Shown here piece by piece: positions 43,662 to 51,879 of a stretch of 53,681 nt of DNA. Below the pieces are notes generated by a model. It had not been told where the DNA came from. It was given only the letters and a program-made list of their open reading frames with translations, and ran no database searches. Every line of letters starts with the position of its first letter. Within the stretch, counting starts at the first letter, position 1. Made by a program: the position numbers and the translations under genes. Source of the stretch: Firm-13 sp964579245 (GTDB lineage Bacteria; Bacillota; Clostridia; Saccharofermentanales; Saccharofermentanaceae); contig CAZOFY010000012.1 in NCBI GenBank assembly GCA_964579245.1, positions 1 through 53,681 on the forward strand, given 5' to 3'.

Positions 43662-45779
43662 TTATCGGAAGTTGCAGAGCTTTTTTACAAGTACATCAAA
43701 CCGGAATTGTAGATCTTGTTTATCAGTATCTTCCGGACTCCCTAACCAGATAGCTCTAATCTGAATCAATCGATTTTCCTGCTGGATCCAAACTTCCATT
43801 CCTTCGGTATCCTCCATAAAAAAGGCTTGATACGAATCTGTTTCGATATATTTTGAACTGAAGGGCAGGAACATTCTCATAGCGTTCATTGAGCTTAAAG
43901 TATTCAGCTCAGAATCACTGAGATTGTTGAATCTAACGCTGATTTTTTTCTCCGTGTCCGTTATGTTGAGTTGGTTGTCTGAAGAATCGATCAAGCTATA
44001 ACGCTCTGCTGTCATGATTTCGAGAAACTCATCCTTTGTAGGGACTTTTACCTCGCTCGGCATTTTAGACAGTAATTCACCAAAATACATTTCTTCCTTC
44101 ACTGGAGATCCGAATCCAAGATCTTCTATTAAATCAAGAAACGCTATCATACGGTCTAGTTTTAAAGGGGCTAATCCTTTTGTATAGGAGTTTACCTCAA
44201 GCAGGCCATTATACTCGGAATCGATCGGAATGATCGCTTCTATAAAATTCTTCCCTGAAAGACATGCAAGATGGACACTATTATCATTATACATATCGTT
44301 AATATCATAGGCGAAGAGCGCCTTTTCAAATCCGTATATATTTGGTTGCTTACACCCTTTCTCATCGGGCCATTCATCTTTACTTCCACTATACTTATCA
44401 TACAAGTCCAATATATATGCATCCATTGCACGATACGCATCTTCTGCATCCTCAAACTGTGTATAAACAATTGAGCTTTTCTGGTCCGCATCCGTTGCCT
44501 TCGTAACAGAATTCTTCTCTAATCCAAGTTCTGTAATCGTGTATCCGGCCGCTATTAATTGATCAGAATAATCAGATAGATCAACTACGTTCATTCTGGT
44601 ATATTTGTGTATGAAATTGTCTCTATGTTCAGCGCTCATCTCATATGCATCAGCAGAAGGCAAATCGCTTGGGAATGTACTCATATCAGTCGCTATCTGT
44701 TCTTCGCCTTCTACATAATCTGTTTGATTGGGCTGTGCATCCGTATTCTTAGCTGCCAGCGCCTGCCTCGGGTTCATAAATAGGCCGATCGAGATCCCCG
44801 CAACAATTAATAAAGACACAATGATGATCCACATGGTTGGTTTTTTGTAACTTAGTATATTCTTAATACGCATTTTGATGTTCCCCTCTCCGAATGCAAG
44901 TGGTACAGGACGAAAGAGATTCCTGCCTGTTGCCATTGCCAGTAGTGTTGTAGAGTATTCTTTTCGAATAGTAGTACCTTTGGAACGAATAACCGCTTCA
45001 TCGCAGGACATTTCCATGTCCCGGTTCATGAGTGCAAAAGCAAGCCAGGCAAACGGATTGAACCAATGGATAGAGACAATGAGAAAAGCTACAAGCTTAA
45101 TTAGATAGTCAAAACGTTGAATATGTGTTATCTCGTGCTGCAGAACATACTCCTGTTCATTCGCGGAGAGCCTGTCAGGAAGATAGATCTTCGGGCGAAA
45201 GATTCCTATAACAAAGGGAGAGTCGATCTGATTTGATATGCGGTAATCTCGAAAATCAATGGCATGTCTTGTCTTTCTGCGAAGGAGTAAATAGGAAATA
45301 AGATTAAATGTTGCGATCATGCAAAACCCTGCAGCCCACACAATGAAAAGAATGGTACCTGTCGATAAATGAATCTGATTAGCACTGGCAACAATGCTTT
45401 TCGTGTTTTCGCTGATCGCCTTCGTGCGTGTTTCATTTGAATCCGTTTTGTCACTATTGGCGTCAAGAGCAGTATTGGCTGTCAGTCCTTCTATTGGCTC
45501 TATCTGCGCTATATTGGGCGAGACCGCATCGAGCTGGACAAAATCCTCCTGTTTATCGAGAATTGAAGCAGAGTTTGTAATACTCAACGCCTGCGGAACT
45601 AAACTGACTGGAGCCTCTGGAAAGATTGGTAAGATTAGCCGGAGAAAGACGACAGCCCAGAGCATATACGAGAATGTTTTCGGGACTTTCTTTAGAAAGA
45701 GTCGAAGGACGACGATCACAAGGATACAATAAATGGAAATGACACTCATATCGATAATGGTATAAATAAAAGCTTCCAT
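43662..45779 (-). CDS. BlaR1-like M56 membrane metalloprotease with unusual C-terminal sensor domain
   Basis: 705 aa from ATG 45779 (GGAGGAG 4 nt upstream). Several N-terminal membrane helices flank an M56 zinc-protease domain with HEITH at about 215-219 and a downstream Glu in 'NRDMEMSCDEAVIR'. A last membrane helix ('MWIIIVSLLIVAGISIGLFM') leads to a ~370-residue extracellular domain. That domain lacks the SxxK/SxN/KTG penicillin-binding motifs of true BlaR1; it holds acidic regions such as 'FEDAEDAYRAMDAYILDLYD'. By analogy, ligand sensing outside triggers proteolysis that inactivates the partner BlaI repressor. The inducer is unknown. Confidence 0.85.
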   Translation of the reverse strand: MEAFIYTIIDMSVISIYCILVIVVLRLFLKKVPKTFSYMLWAVVFLRLILPIFPEAPVSLVPQALSITNSASILDKQEDFVQLDAVSPNIAQIEPIEGLTANTALDANSDKTDSNETRTKAISENTKSIVASANQIHLSTGTILFIVWAAGFCMIATFNLISYLLLRRKTRHAIDFRDYRISNQIDSPFVIGIFRPKIYLPDRLSANEQEYVLQHEITHIQRFDYLIKLVAFLIVSIHWFNPFAWLAFALMNRDMEMSCDEAVIRSKGTTIRKEYSTTLLAMATGRNLFRPVPLAFGEGNIKMRIKNILSYKKPTMWIIIVSLLIVAGISIGLFMNPRQALAAKNTDAQPNQTDYVEGEEQIATDMSTFPSDLPSADAYEMSAEHRDNFIHKYTRMNVVDLSDYSDQLIAAGYTITELGLEKNSVTKATDADQKSSIVYTQFEDAEDAYRAMDAYILDLYDKYSGSKDEWPDEKGCKQPNIYGFEKALFAYDINDMYNDNSVHLACLSGKNFIEAIIPIDSEYNGLLEVNSYTKGLAPLKLDRMIAFLDLIEDLGFGSPVKEEMYFGELLSKMPSEVKVPTKDEFLEIMTAERYSLIDSSDNQLNITDTEKKISVRFNNLSDSELNTLSSMNAMRMFLPFSSKYIETDSYQAFFMEDTEGMEVWIQQENRLIQIRAIWLGSPEDTDKQDLQFRFDVLVKKLCNFR

Positions 45780-45780
45780 A

Positions 45781-46143
45781 TTACTCCTCCGGATACTCAC
45801 GAATCAGATGAATCATTTCCTCAATCTCTTGTTCACTGTATTTCTTCCTCTGCGCAAAGGAAGCAAGAAACTTCGGTAAAGAGCCACCGAAATGCTTGTC
45901 GAGAAAAGATTCACTTTGATTCTGTTCGTACTCAGAACGACTGATTTTCGAGGTTACTACTGAATCTTCGTTCTGAAAAATACCGAGCTCGATAATCTTC
46001 TTCAAAACAGTATAGGTTGTCGATTTCTTCCAATCAAATCGGTCAAAGCACATAGAGACGAGATCACCGGATCGGACAGGCTCATTGTCCCAAATCAGAT
46101 CCGCCAGTTTGCGCTCACCCTGCGTCATAGAATCATCCTTCAT
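45781..46143 (-). CDS. blaI: BlaI/MecI family transcriptional repressor
   Basis: 120 aa winged-helix repressor: 'MTQGERKLADLIWDNEPVRS' and 'KKSTTYTVLKKIIELGIFQN' are BlaI signatures. The C-terminal dimerisation part 'ESFLDKHFGGSLPKFLASF' is also typical. GGAGG lies 6 nt before the ATG. The BlaR1-like gene starts 1 nt after its stop. Two matching inverted repeats in the promoter indicate autorepression. Confidence 0.9.
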   Translation of the reverse strand: MKDDSMTQGERKLADLIWDNEPVRSGDLVSMCFDRFDWKKSTTYTVLKKIIELGIFQNEDSVVTSKISRSEYEQNQSESFLDKHFGGSLPKFLASFAQRKKYSEQEIEEMIHLIREYPEE

Positions 46144-46160
46144 GTTGAACCTCCACAGTC

Positions 46161-46179
46161 GGTCTACTATTTCTAGACC
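46161..46179. promoter_or_regulatory. BlaI-type operator 1
   Basis: Perfect inverted repeat GGTCTA-N7-TAGACC in the blaI leader, between the -10 element and the SD. Confidence 0.75.
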
Positions 46180-46187
46180 ACGATGTA

Positions 46188-46217
46188 AGTCTACACCTTA
46201 TAGACCGTACATGTCAA
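46188..46217 (-). promoter_or_regulatory. promoter of blaI-blaR1-like operon with embedded operator 2
   Basis: Minus strand: -35 TTGACA (46212-46217), 18-nt spacer, -10 TAGACT (46188-46193). A second inverted repeat, GTCTA-N7-TAGAC (46189-46205), overlaps the -10 and spacer. Its arms match operator 1, and the centres are 27 bp apart, so a bound repressor would block the promoter. Confidence 0.8.
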
Positions 46218-46382
46218 CAGCTAATTTAAAAGATTTTTAATCTTTTTTTGGACACAATGAAACACTGACTGAAATAGAAAACAGCGTAAAATCCTGAATT
46301 TTATAAATTGAATTTTAGGTATTTATGCGATATTATTAAATACATTGTATATTAATTATTTTCGATAAGGAGTGTTTTGTTA

Positions 46383-46982
46383 ATGAAGAAATGTATATCA
46401 TTTTCCACGCTTATCCTTTTCTCCCTGATTCTGTTTACGGCTTGCTCCATCATGCCGCCGCCTTTTGAGAAGGGTGTACTAGAGAATTCGATATACATTA
46501 ATGAGAAGGCAAACATTCAATGTGTTGTGCCACAAGGCTGGGATGCAAAGATTGGCAAGGATGCCTTGCTTCTGACAGGTCAGACTACTGAGAAATCAGA
46601 TGGAAGCCAGAAGAACACGATGTATTCAGGAATGGATTTCGCGTGTAAGAATCCAGATTCAGGTTCGGTTTTTGCTGTAATGTATTCTCCTAAAGGTAGC
46701 CTCACCTTACAATCTTTCGCTAAAGAAATGGTTCAAAATGTCCTTATGTCGTCGTTTTTGCCGTATGAGGAAACCGATTCTTATAATAAGACCATCGCCG
46801 GTCATGATTGTTATGTCATTGTACTGGAGGCAAATATAAGTGATTATTATACGTCCAGAGAATACCTATGCTTCTTCGAAATCGAATCATATATTTGTAT
46901 CATACAGGTTTATCCCAATCCAATCGGTGTTGGAAACGAATCATTTGAAGGTATAACAAATCTGTTTACACCTGTTCAATGA
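46383..46982 (+). CDS. lipoprotein, paralog A of a tandem family
   Basis: 199 aa from ATG 46383 (AAGGAG 10 nt upstream; a TTG two codons earlier is possible). Signal peptide with lipobox LFTACS, then 'PPPFEKGVLENSIYINEKAN'. The body resembles the gene at 47240: shared 'FEKGV.E.S.YIN..AN', 'P.GW..K..KDA', 'DSY.K.IAGH.C', 'CFFE..SY' and an acidic 'NESF' near the end. Probably anchored on the outer face of the membrane. Function unknown; the region is AT-richer than its neighbours. Confidence 0.8.
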   Translation: MKKCISFSTLILFSLILFTACSIMPPPFEKGVLENSIYINEKANIQCVVPQGWDAKIGKDALLLTGQTTEKSDGSQKNTMYSGMDFACKNPDSGSVFAVMYSPKGSLTLQSFAKEMVQNVLMSSFLPYEETDSYNKTIAGHDCYVIVLEANISDYYTSREYLCFFEIESYICIIQVYPNPIGVGNESFEGITNLFTPVQ

Positions 46983-46983
46983 T

Positions 46984-47109
46984 GTGTGTTTTTTGAAAGA
47001 GAGACTCCAAACAGTTAAGAAAGTACAAATTGATATCACGCTTGATCCCTTATACTGCGAGGATGAAACGTATGACGAGATTATCAACTTCTTCTCATCA
47101 CTAAGTTGA
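46984..47109 (+). pseudogene. decayed C-terminal fragment of a third lipoprotein paralog
   Basis: In the frame ending at TGA 47107-47109 the translation includes 'VQIDITLDPLYCEDETYDEI' and then INFFSSLS. This parallels the last ~28 residues of the 47240 gene ('MIVIVPNDFIDENESFDNML' then SYFSAVK) in spacing, the acidic E/D-N/E-S/T-F/Y segment, and the F-S ending. No start codon, SD or N-terminal part is present. A relic of a third tandem copy is the simplest reading; similarity is by eye only. Confidence 0.5.
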
Positions 47110-47239
47110 ATTATCAACGAATATATCACTGCTTCGAATCGGGCAAACATAAGCTCACAATATATATAAATTGCATTTTATAGAACCATATGCTAATATT
47201 TCTGCGAGTTTAGAACCAAATGATTTTGAGGAGTAGCAT

Positions 47240-47866
47240 ATGATGAAAAAGTATTCAGCCGTTGTACTATTCATTTTTGTATCACTGTTTATGTTCACGT
47301 CTTGTTCTCTGCCCTTCGGTCTCTCCAAGCCTGCTCCTTTTGAAAAAGGGGTATTTGAAGACTCTACCTACATCAACAAGCAGGCAAACCTGAAGATATT
47401 GATCCCGAAAGGTTGGGAATCAAAAACCAGCAAAGACGCGCAGGATTCAATGGAGGATGCAGTTGATAGTATCGAGGTAAACAAGGAGAATATGTCATTC
47501 TCTGATATAGATTTTTCCAGTGTGAATCCAAACTCCGGATCAAATATTTCCGTAGCATATTCTTTGCGGCAAGATAATATGGATTTCAAGACATTCATAA
47601 ATGTATCTATGAAGGAAATACTGAAGCAGGCTGGCGATGCTGGACTGTCTATCAAGCAAACAGATTCATTTGAAAAGGTCATAGCCGGTCATACCTGTCA
47701 GGTTTTCGAAGCAGAAGCCACAGTAAAAGAGAAAACGGTCAAAGAATATATTTGCTTCTTCGAAGTTGACTCTTATGTCGGTATGATTGTAATCGTTCCG
47801 AATGATTTTATCGATGAGAACGAGAGCTTTGATAACATGTTGAGTTATTTCTCAGCTGTAAAATGA
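47240..47866 (+). CDS. lipoprotein, paralog B of a tandem family
   Basis: 208 aa. GAGGAG lies 6 nt before ATG 47240 (a second ATG follows directly). Signal peptide with lipobox MFTSCS, then 'PAPFEKGVFEDSTYINKQAN', clearly homologous to paralog A. Mid-part 'IPKGWESKTSKDAQDSMEDA' and end 'CFFEVDSYVGMIVIV'. Extracellular membrane-anchored protein of unknown function, downstream of the divergent blaI/blaR1-like pair. Upstream lies a directly repeated TAGAACCAWATG (around 47182 and 47211) that could be regulatory. Confidence 0.8.
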   Translation: MMKKYSAVVLFIFVSLFMFTSCSLPFGLSKPAPFEKGVFEDSTYINKQANLKILIPKGWESKTSKDAQDSMEDAVDSIEVNKENMSFSDIDFSSVNPNSGSNISVAYSLRQDNMDFKTFINVSMKEILKQAGDAGLSIKQTDSFEKVIAGHTCQVFEAEATVKEKTVKEYICFFEVDSYVGMIVIVPNDFIDENESFDNMLSYFSAVK

Positions 47867-47943
47867 TACTCTTGATTCAGATCCCTGGAATGCAATTATC
47901 ATATATGACACGTTTGACAGAAAGCAAAGAATAAATTTCAATG

Positions 47944-47998
47944 ATAGAAAGTCCATGGGAGTATTCGATATTTCCGCGGACTTTCTATTTCTATTTAC
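47944..47998 (+). terminator. probable terminator after lipoprotein paralog B
   Basis: 11-bp perfect stem ATAGAAAGTCC / GGACTTTCTAT with a 23-nt loop, followed by TTCTATTT. The T-tract is broken, so strength is uncertain. Confidence 0.5.
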
Positions 47999-48043
47999 CA
48001 TGGTTCAGGTATACTTGTTTTTGACGGAGGGTGAACACTGAAT

Positions 48044-48613
48044 ATGAACAAGAAGACTATACAAGAGTATATGAATCGCCGGCCGGAGCTGAAGGCCTAT
48101 GAAAAGCTATCGCTAACGGATTTCCATGAGATTAAATTTGAGGAACCGACCGGCAGAGACAGGGAGATTATTCATTTCTCACAGAAATCAGAAATTCAAA
48201 GTGTGCAACTGGGCATCGCGGCAACGATGATTTTCCTCGCATACCTCATCTATAACCTCTTTAGCGGAATGCAGTACGGGATCCACCCGACCTCTTATTT
48301 CACGCTTGTAATTTTACTTGTCTTGCTCACCGTACTCATCGTTCATTTCCTGCGACTCCAGAAGGGGGCAAAGGGTGTGATTCGCGCGAAGCTCGTATAC
48401 AAGACACCTCATTTTATTATTAAGAAGCCAGGCCTCGATCCGCTGCGGGATGGCGGGCAGAAAGCGGTACTGTTACTCGAGGATAAGAATACGCTGCTTT
48501 TCCCCGCATCGTTCAACCGGAGTGATCATGAGAAATTGAAAGAAAACAAGACGGTTATCCTTGCAAAGCTCTATACGAACTCATATAAGGTCTTCCCCCT
48601 GTCAGACGGGTAA
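48044..48613 (+). CDS. small membrane protein with two TM helices, unknown function
   Basis: 189 aa. A charged N-terminal ~55 residues ('MNKKTIQEYMNRRPELKAYE') are followed by two adjacent membrane helices (~57-76 'GIAATMIFLAYLIYNLFSGM' and ~82-104 'FTLVILLVLLTVLIVHFL') and a basic cytoplasmic C-terminal domain. GGAGGG lies 12 nt before the ATG, a longish spacing. No family recognised. The frame stays open for ~60 codons past the TAA. Confidence 0.65.
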   Translation: MNKKTIQEYMNRRPELKAYEKLSLTDFHEIKFEEPTGRDREIIHFSQKSEIQSVQLGIAATMIFLAYLIYNLFSGMQYGIHPTSYFTLVILLVLLTVLIVHFLRLQKGAKGVIRAKLVYKTPHFIIKKPGLDPLRDGGQKAVLLLEDKNTLLFPASFNRSDHEKLKENKTVILAKLYTNSYKVFPLSDG

Positions 48614-48723
48614 GACGGTTTCTGGCTGTATCGTACACTGTATCCGGAAAGCTTCGTTATCTATAGGATCAAGGAAATACATCTGTCGTCACTTGAAAAC
48701 AGGTACGAGATAATTCTTGGTAG

Positions 48724-48975
48724 CTACTGCACACACGAAAAGGCCACATCATATTCCTCATGTATATCGATTTTTTTACGGACATCTGCGGTGATAGGAA
48801 TAACGTAGTTTCCTTCACCTTTTGAAATCAGCTTGCATCCAAAGCCAACACCGTCGATCATGACCTGAACCGGGATGTTCCCATTTCTTTTGCATGTCTC
48901 CCAGACATTAAAGGGTATCGGAATAAAGGACCGGTTCCCTTCCTTGTAAATAGCTGAACAAAATAAATATGGCAT
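48724..48975 (-). CDS. DUF1905-like small protein
   Basis: 83 aa. 'GNIPVQVMIDGVGFGCKLIS' and 'GEGNYVIPITADVRKKIDIH' fit the DUF1905 beta-barrel domain of unknown role. It is short but full-length for the domain. GAGGAGAATAT precedes the ATG. Confidence 0.75.
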   Translation of the reverse strand: MPYLFCSAIYKEGNRSFIPIPFNVWETCKRNGNIPVQVMIDGVGFGCKLISKGEGNYVIPITADVRKKIDIHEEYDVAFSCVQ

Positions 48976-49131
48976 ATATTCTCCTCGTCATCCCATCAAT
49001 ACTATTTTTTCAGATGTAGCTTCTCCATGTCACACGACAGGCATTAACCATTATAATCACAGATCGTTCCGTCGCATCGAGGGCAATAATTTTTTTCTCG
49101 GTTTTCCTACCGGATAAAGCCGCTCACAGGG

Positions 49132-49584
49132 TTAGAAATACTCCTGCATCAAGACATTGACCCAGGTCGGTGTTACAGCCTCCTTGTGATCATAGACCGG
49201 ATAATATGGCTTGATATCCAGGACAGGCGTCCCGTTGATCGCATCCAGACCGCGGACAAAAAGTATATCCCCGTCTATTTTAACGATCTCACACGCCGTG
49301 ACCCCGATTGGATTCGGCCGATCCTTCGCCCTTTGCGAAAAAATACCGATCATCGGCATATCCACGCGCCCCTGCGGTCTGCGAAGCAGATGCTTTTCGA
49401 TTTGAAATAAGGCCTGGTCCAGGTATGTGAGAATAAGTACATGAGAGAACTCCTCAAGTCCGGTCAGCCCGGGCTTAAGCGACTCTTCCAGAACGATCCC
49501 GGATACTATCTTCCCCCAGTCCGTATCTGTTTGTTCAATCACAGAATTATGGACTTTTCCGATGACATTGCATTCGATTTGCAT
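49132..49584 (-). CDS. trmO: tRNA (adenine-37-N6)-methyltransferase TrmO
   Basis: 150 aa, the core TsaA/TrmO beta-barrel domain without the C-terminal extension of E. coli TrmO. It methylates t6A37 of certain tRNAs. Signatures: 'GLTGLEEFSHVLILTYL', 'IGIFSQRAKDRPNPIGVT' and 'LDAINGTPVLDIKPYYP'. AAGGAA precedes the ATG. Confidence 0.9.
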   Translation of the reverse strand: MQIECNVIGKVHNSVIEQTDTDWGKIVSGIVLEESLKPGLTGLEEFSHVLILTYLDQALFQIEKHLLRRPQGRVDMPMIGIFSQRAKDRPNPIGVTACEIVKIDGDILFVRGLDAINGTPVLDIKPYYPVYDHKEAVTPTWVNVLMQEYF

Positions 49585-49623
49585 GCGTTTTCCTTCTTTT
49601 CGTAGCGTTATCAGTAATTGGGA

Positions 49624-50106
49624 TCAGTCTTTAAATAACTCCAAGGATTTTATGACAATTTTCCTGATAAATGCCTTGGAACGTTCTACCTGCTCGTCAT
49701 TTCCGTTCTGGATGGAGACAGCTCCGAAATGTGTAGCAGGAGCTTCCATTGCCCCTCCTGTGTAAGTGATCATTCCTCTTACGAGAAGGCATCCGAGAAT
49801 CGTGAGCTCAGCAAGATCCGCGCCACCACCAATATGCCTCTCTGTTGCAAAAGCACTTCCCAACTTGCCAAGAAGAGGGAGGTTTGTCGTATCAAGATAT
49901 TTCTTCATTTGCCAGGAAAGCGAGCCCGAATAGGTCGGACATCCGAAAATAAGGGCCTTCGAGGCTGAGGCAAATTCCTGATCCACATCTGATATGTCAA
50001 ATGCCTTGATTTCAACTCCGGGGAACTCAGCACCTGCTGCTGCCATTGTTTCTGCAACAACTTTCGAATTCCCTGATTCAGAATGATAGATAATGGATAT
50101 TCTCAT
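49624..50106 (-). CDS. flavodoxin family protein (WrbA-like)
   Basis: 160 aa. The FMN phosphate loop is 'IIYHSESGNSKVVAETM', and 'ALIFGCPTYSGSLSWQMKKY' is the isoalloxazine-side loop as in NAD(P)H:quinone oxidoreductases of the WrbA type. 'FATERHIGGGADLAELTIL' resembles the later WrbA segment. Soluble electron carrier or reductase. AGGAGG lies 5 nt before the ATG; it is 40 nt upstream of trmO on the same strand. Confidence 0.87.
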   Translation of the reverse strand: MRISIIYHSESGNSKVVAETMAAAGAEFPGVEIKAFDISDVDQEFASASKALIFGCPTYSGSLSWQMKKYLDTTNLPLLGKLGSAFATERHIGGGADLAELTILGCLLVRGMITYTGGAMEAPATHFGAVSIQNGNDEQVERSKAFIRKIVIKSLELFKD

Positions 50107-50173
50107 ATAGACCTCCTGTTCTTATTGCCAATCATAAAACATGGTAATCCATTATAAGCCGGTGAGTATTGTG

Positions 50174-50204
50174 TTAACATCTTCTCGCGTTCGAAAGATG
50201 TTAA
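50174..50204 (-). terminator. inverted repeat at the end of the DUF3307 gene
   Basis: Perfect 10-bp stem TTAACATCTT / AAGATGTTAA with an 11-nt loop, overlapping the stop codon at 50201. No T-run follows, so it is a weak or non-standard terminator at best. Confidence 0.4.
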
Positions 50205-50950
50205 ACAGCGAAAGAAATCACAATAACGATCAGCGTACTGACAAGTGTCCCCAAAAGATAGTATTCCGCGAAATCTTTCTCCTTTGAGATCCTGTCATAC
50301 CGGGCGATCGACTTTGCCGTCAGTACAAGTCCGATCGCAGCAAATTGCCCGAGAGCAATAAGAATAAACATAATGATTCGCTCGATTGTACCGATGAAAC
50401 GCCCCGCGTGATTACTTTTCTCATCTGCATCCTCCTCCGGTCTGAACGGAGTCAGGAGCCTCTGGATCGCAATGTTCGCGGGCTTATGGAGCAGCAGAAG
50501 GGATAGCAGAAAAGATAATGCAACATTCCCAGGAATTCCTGCACGCACGGTGAAATCCGCCAGAAATCCCCAGGGCTGGATACCCGAGGTACCGGATGCC
50601 AGAAAATTCACGATGATCAGAATTGAAAACAGATGAAAGAGCTGGTCGATGAAAAATACGTTCCGCTCTACACCCTGCGTTTTCTTGCCCTTTTTCGAGA
50701 ATATCCTGAGAACGATGTGCTTGATTATATCGACGAGAAGATGAAGCCCGGAGGCAGCTGTTGCCGCGACGGCGAGCTCAGCTGTTAGAAACGGAAGACA
50801 AACGGTAAACATGGATACCGCGTAAAGACCTGCATGAAGAAGGATCCATCCGTAGCTCTTCTCTTTCTGTGATGCTATTTTCTTGCTCTGAAGATAAAAA
50901 TCCCCAATCACATGACCAATCAACATCAGGACTAAAAATTCCTTAAACAT
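50201..50950 (-). CDS. DUF3307 membrane protein
   Basis: 249 aa with about six membrane segments. The N-terminal 'LVLMLIGHVIGDFYLQSKKI' and 'ASGLHLLVDIIKHIV' are the conserved His/Asp-containing DUF3307 motifs. Function unknown; the family is regularly found next to SatD. GGAGG lies inside the satD 3' end, with an 8-nt overlap, so the two are coupled. Confidence 0.85.
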   Translation of the reverse strand: MFKEFLVLMLIGHVIGDFYLQSKKIASQKEKSYGWILLHAGLYAVSMFTVCLPFLTAELAVAATAASGLHLLVDIIKHIVLRIFSKKGKKTQGVERNVFFIDQLFHLFSILIIVNFLASGTSGIQPWGFLADFTVRAGIPGNVALSFLLSLLLLHKPANIAIQRLLTPFRPEEDADEKSNHAGRFIGTIERIIMFILIALGQFAAIGLVLTAKSIARYDRISKEKDFAEYYLLGTLVSTLIVIVISFAV

Positions 50951-51629
50951 CCTTCCTCCTTATCTCACCCAATGCTCTCCCGACGGTATCCATCGCCTCT
51001 CGATAGGTGTAGAAACATCCCTTTGACAAGGTTTTCTGCACGGCCGGTTGTCGGACATTGAGCCGCTTTGCAAGCTCTGTCTGCGTCTCTCTATGAGTCA
51101 GCATATTCCAGATGAGTTCTCTTTGTCGGTCACTCCACTCTGATTTGATTGCAGTTACCAGGAAGAGGATCGTGTTCAACAGATCGGTTGTCTCGTGATT
51201 GTCTCCCTCAGTTTCGATTCGGATCTCAGCGTCAACAGCCTGATTCTTCTTCTCGTTTCTTTTTAAATATTCGATAGCGCTTCTGGCCAAATAGAACCCC
51301 GGGCCATCTGCTCCGATCGCTCTCTCGGCGTCGATCTCTGTCGTAATCCTTCCGATACCGATCCCAAAGCGCAGGCAGATCGGCCATAAATGGTGTTCGA
51401 TTCTGGAGATGATTTCAAATGTTCTGGCACCCGAGCACAATAAACCCTGAAACTCATCGCCTAGCGTGATGGTAAACTTCGCAGCGATCTCTTCCTGATA
51501 CTCCATGTTGATCTCCGATAGGATCTGCTTCAGACAAAGCTGCAGCGCATTACGATCCTCGGATGTCCTCGAAGACTTAATATCCCCGATGATCGCGATA
51601 TATGGTTCCTCGTCGAAATGAAAATACAT
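50943..51629 (-). CDS. satD: SatD family protein with C-terminal HTH
   Basis: 228 aa. The N-terminal ~145 residues match SatD: 'AIIGDIKSSRTSEDRNALQL', 'KFTITLGDEFQGLL', 'RFGIGIGRITTEI'. These motifs resemble a degenerate nucleotide-cyclase-like fold. The C-terminal ~70 residues form a helix-turn-helix ('ETQTELAKRLNVRQPAVQKT'). SatD was named from the streptococcal acid-tolerance locus; its biochemical role is not established. GGAGGTG lies 5 nt before the ATG. A palindrome overlies its promoter. Confidence 0.85.
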   Translation of the reverse strand: MYFHFDEEPYIAIIGDIKSSRTSEDRNALQLCLKQILSEINMEYQEEIAAKFTITLGDEFQGLLCSGARTFEIISRIEHHLWPICLRFGIGIGRITTEIDAERAIGADGPGFYLARSAIEYLKRNEKKNQAVDAEIRIETEGDNHETTDLLNTILFLVTAIKSEWSDRQRELIWNMLTHRETQTELAKRLNVRQPAVQKTLSKGCFYTYREAMDTVGRALGEIRRKDV

Positions 51630-51650
51630 CGAATCACCTCCATACGAGAT

Positions 51651-51719
51651 ATTATATAACCCAAAAAAGGAATATGCAATATTTATTCCTTTATTTGGTT
51701 ATATTGTGAAGTTATAACC
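51651..51719 (-). promoter_or_regulatory. satD promoter within a large palindromic operator
   Basis: Minus strand -35 TTGCAT (51674-51679), 17-nt spacer, -10 TATAAT (51651-51656). The promoter lies inside a 51-bp imperfect palindrome (51654-51704): outer arms ATATAACC / GGTTATAT and inner arms AAAGGAATA / TATTCCTTT. A further GTTATAACC palindrome sits at 51711-51719. Autoregulation by the SatD HTH is a natural hypothesis. Confidence 0.7.
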
Positions 51720-51769
51720 GAATTGTAGAGATACCTGTTTTGAGGTAAGAATGTGCTTTGAATTCCGAA

Positions 51770-51793
51770 GAAAACCGCCGGTTTCCCGGCGGT
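51770..51793 (-). terminator. rho-independent terminator of the GT-C-like gene
   Basis: Minus strand stem ACCGCCGG / CCGGCGGT with a 4-nt loop, followed by TTTTC, ~85 nt after the stop at 51880. Confidence 0.8.
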
Positions 51794-51879
51794 CCATCTA
51801 CTCAACTGCTCTTATAAGCCATGGGTCGTCTTGTATAAGGAAATCAGAATATTCTTCGTTTTGTCTTTATAGAGAGCAG

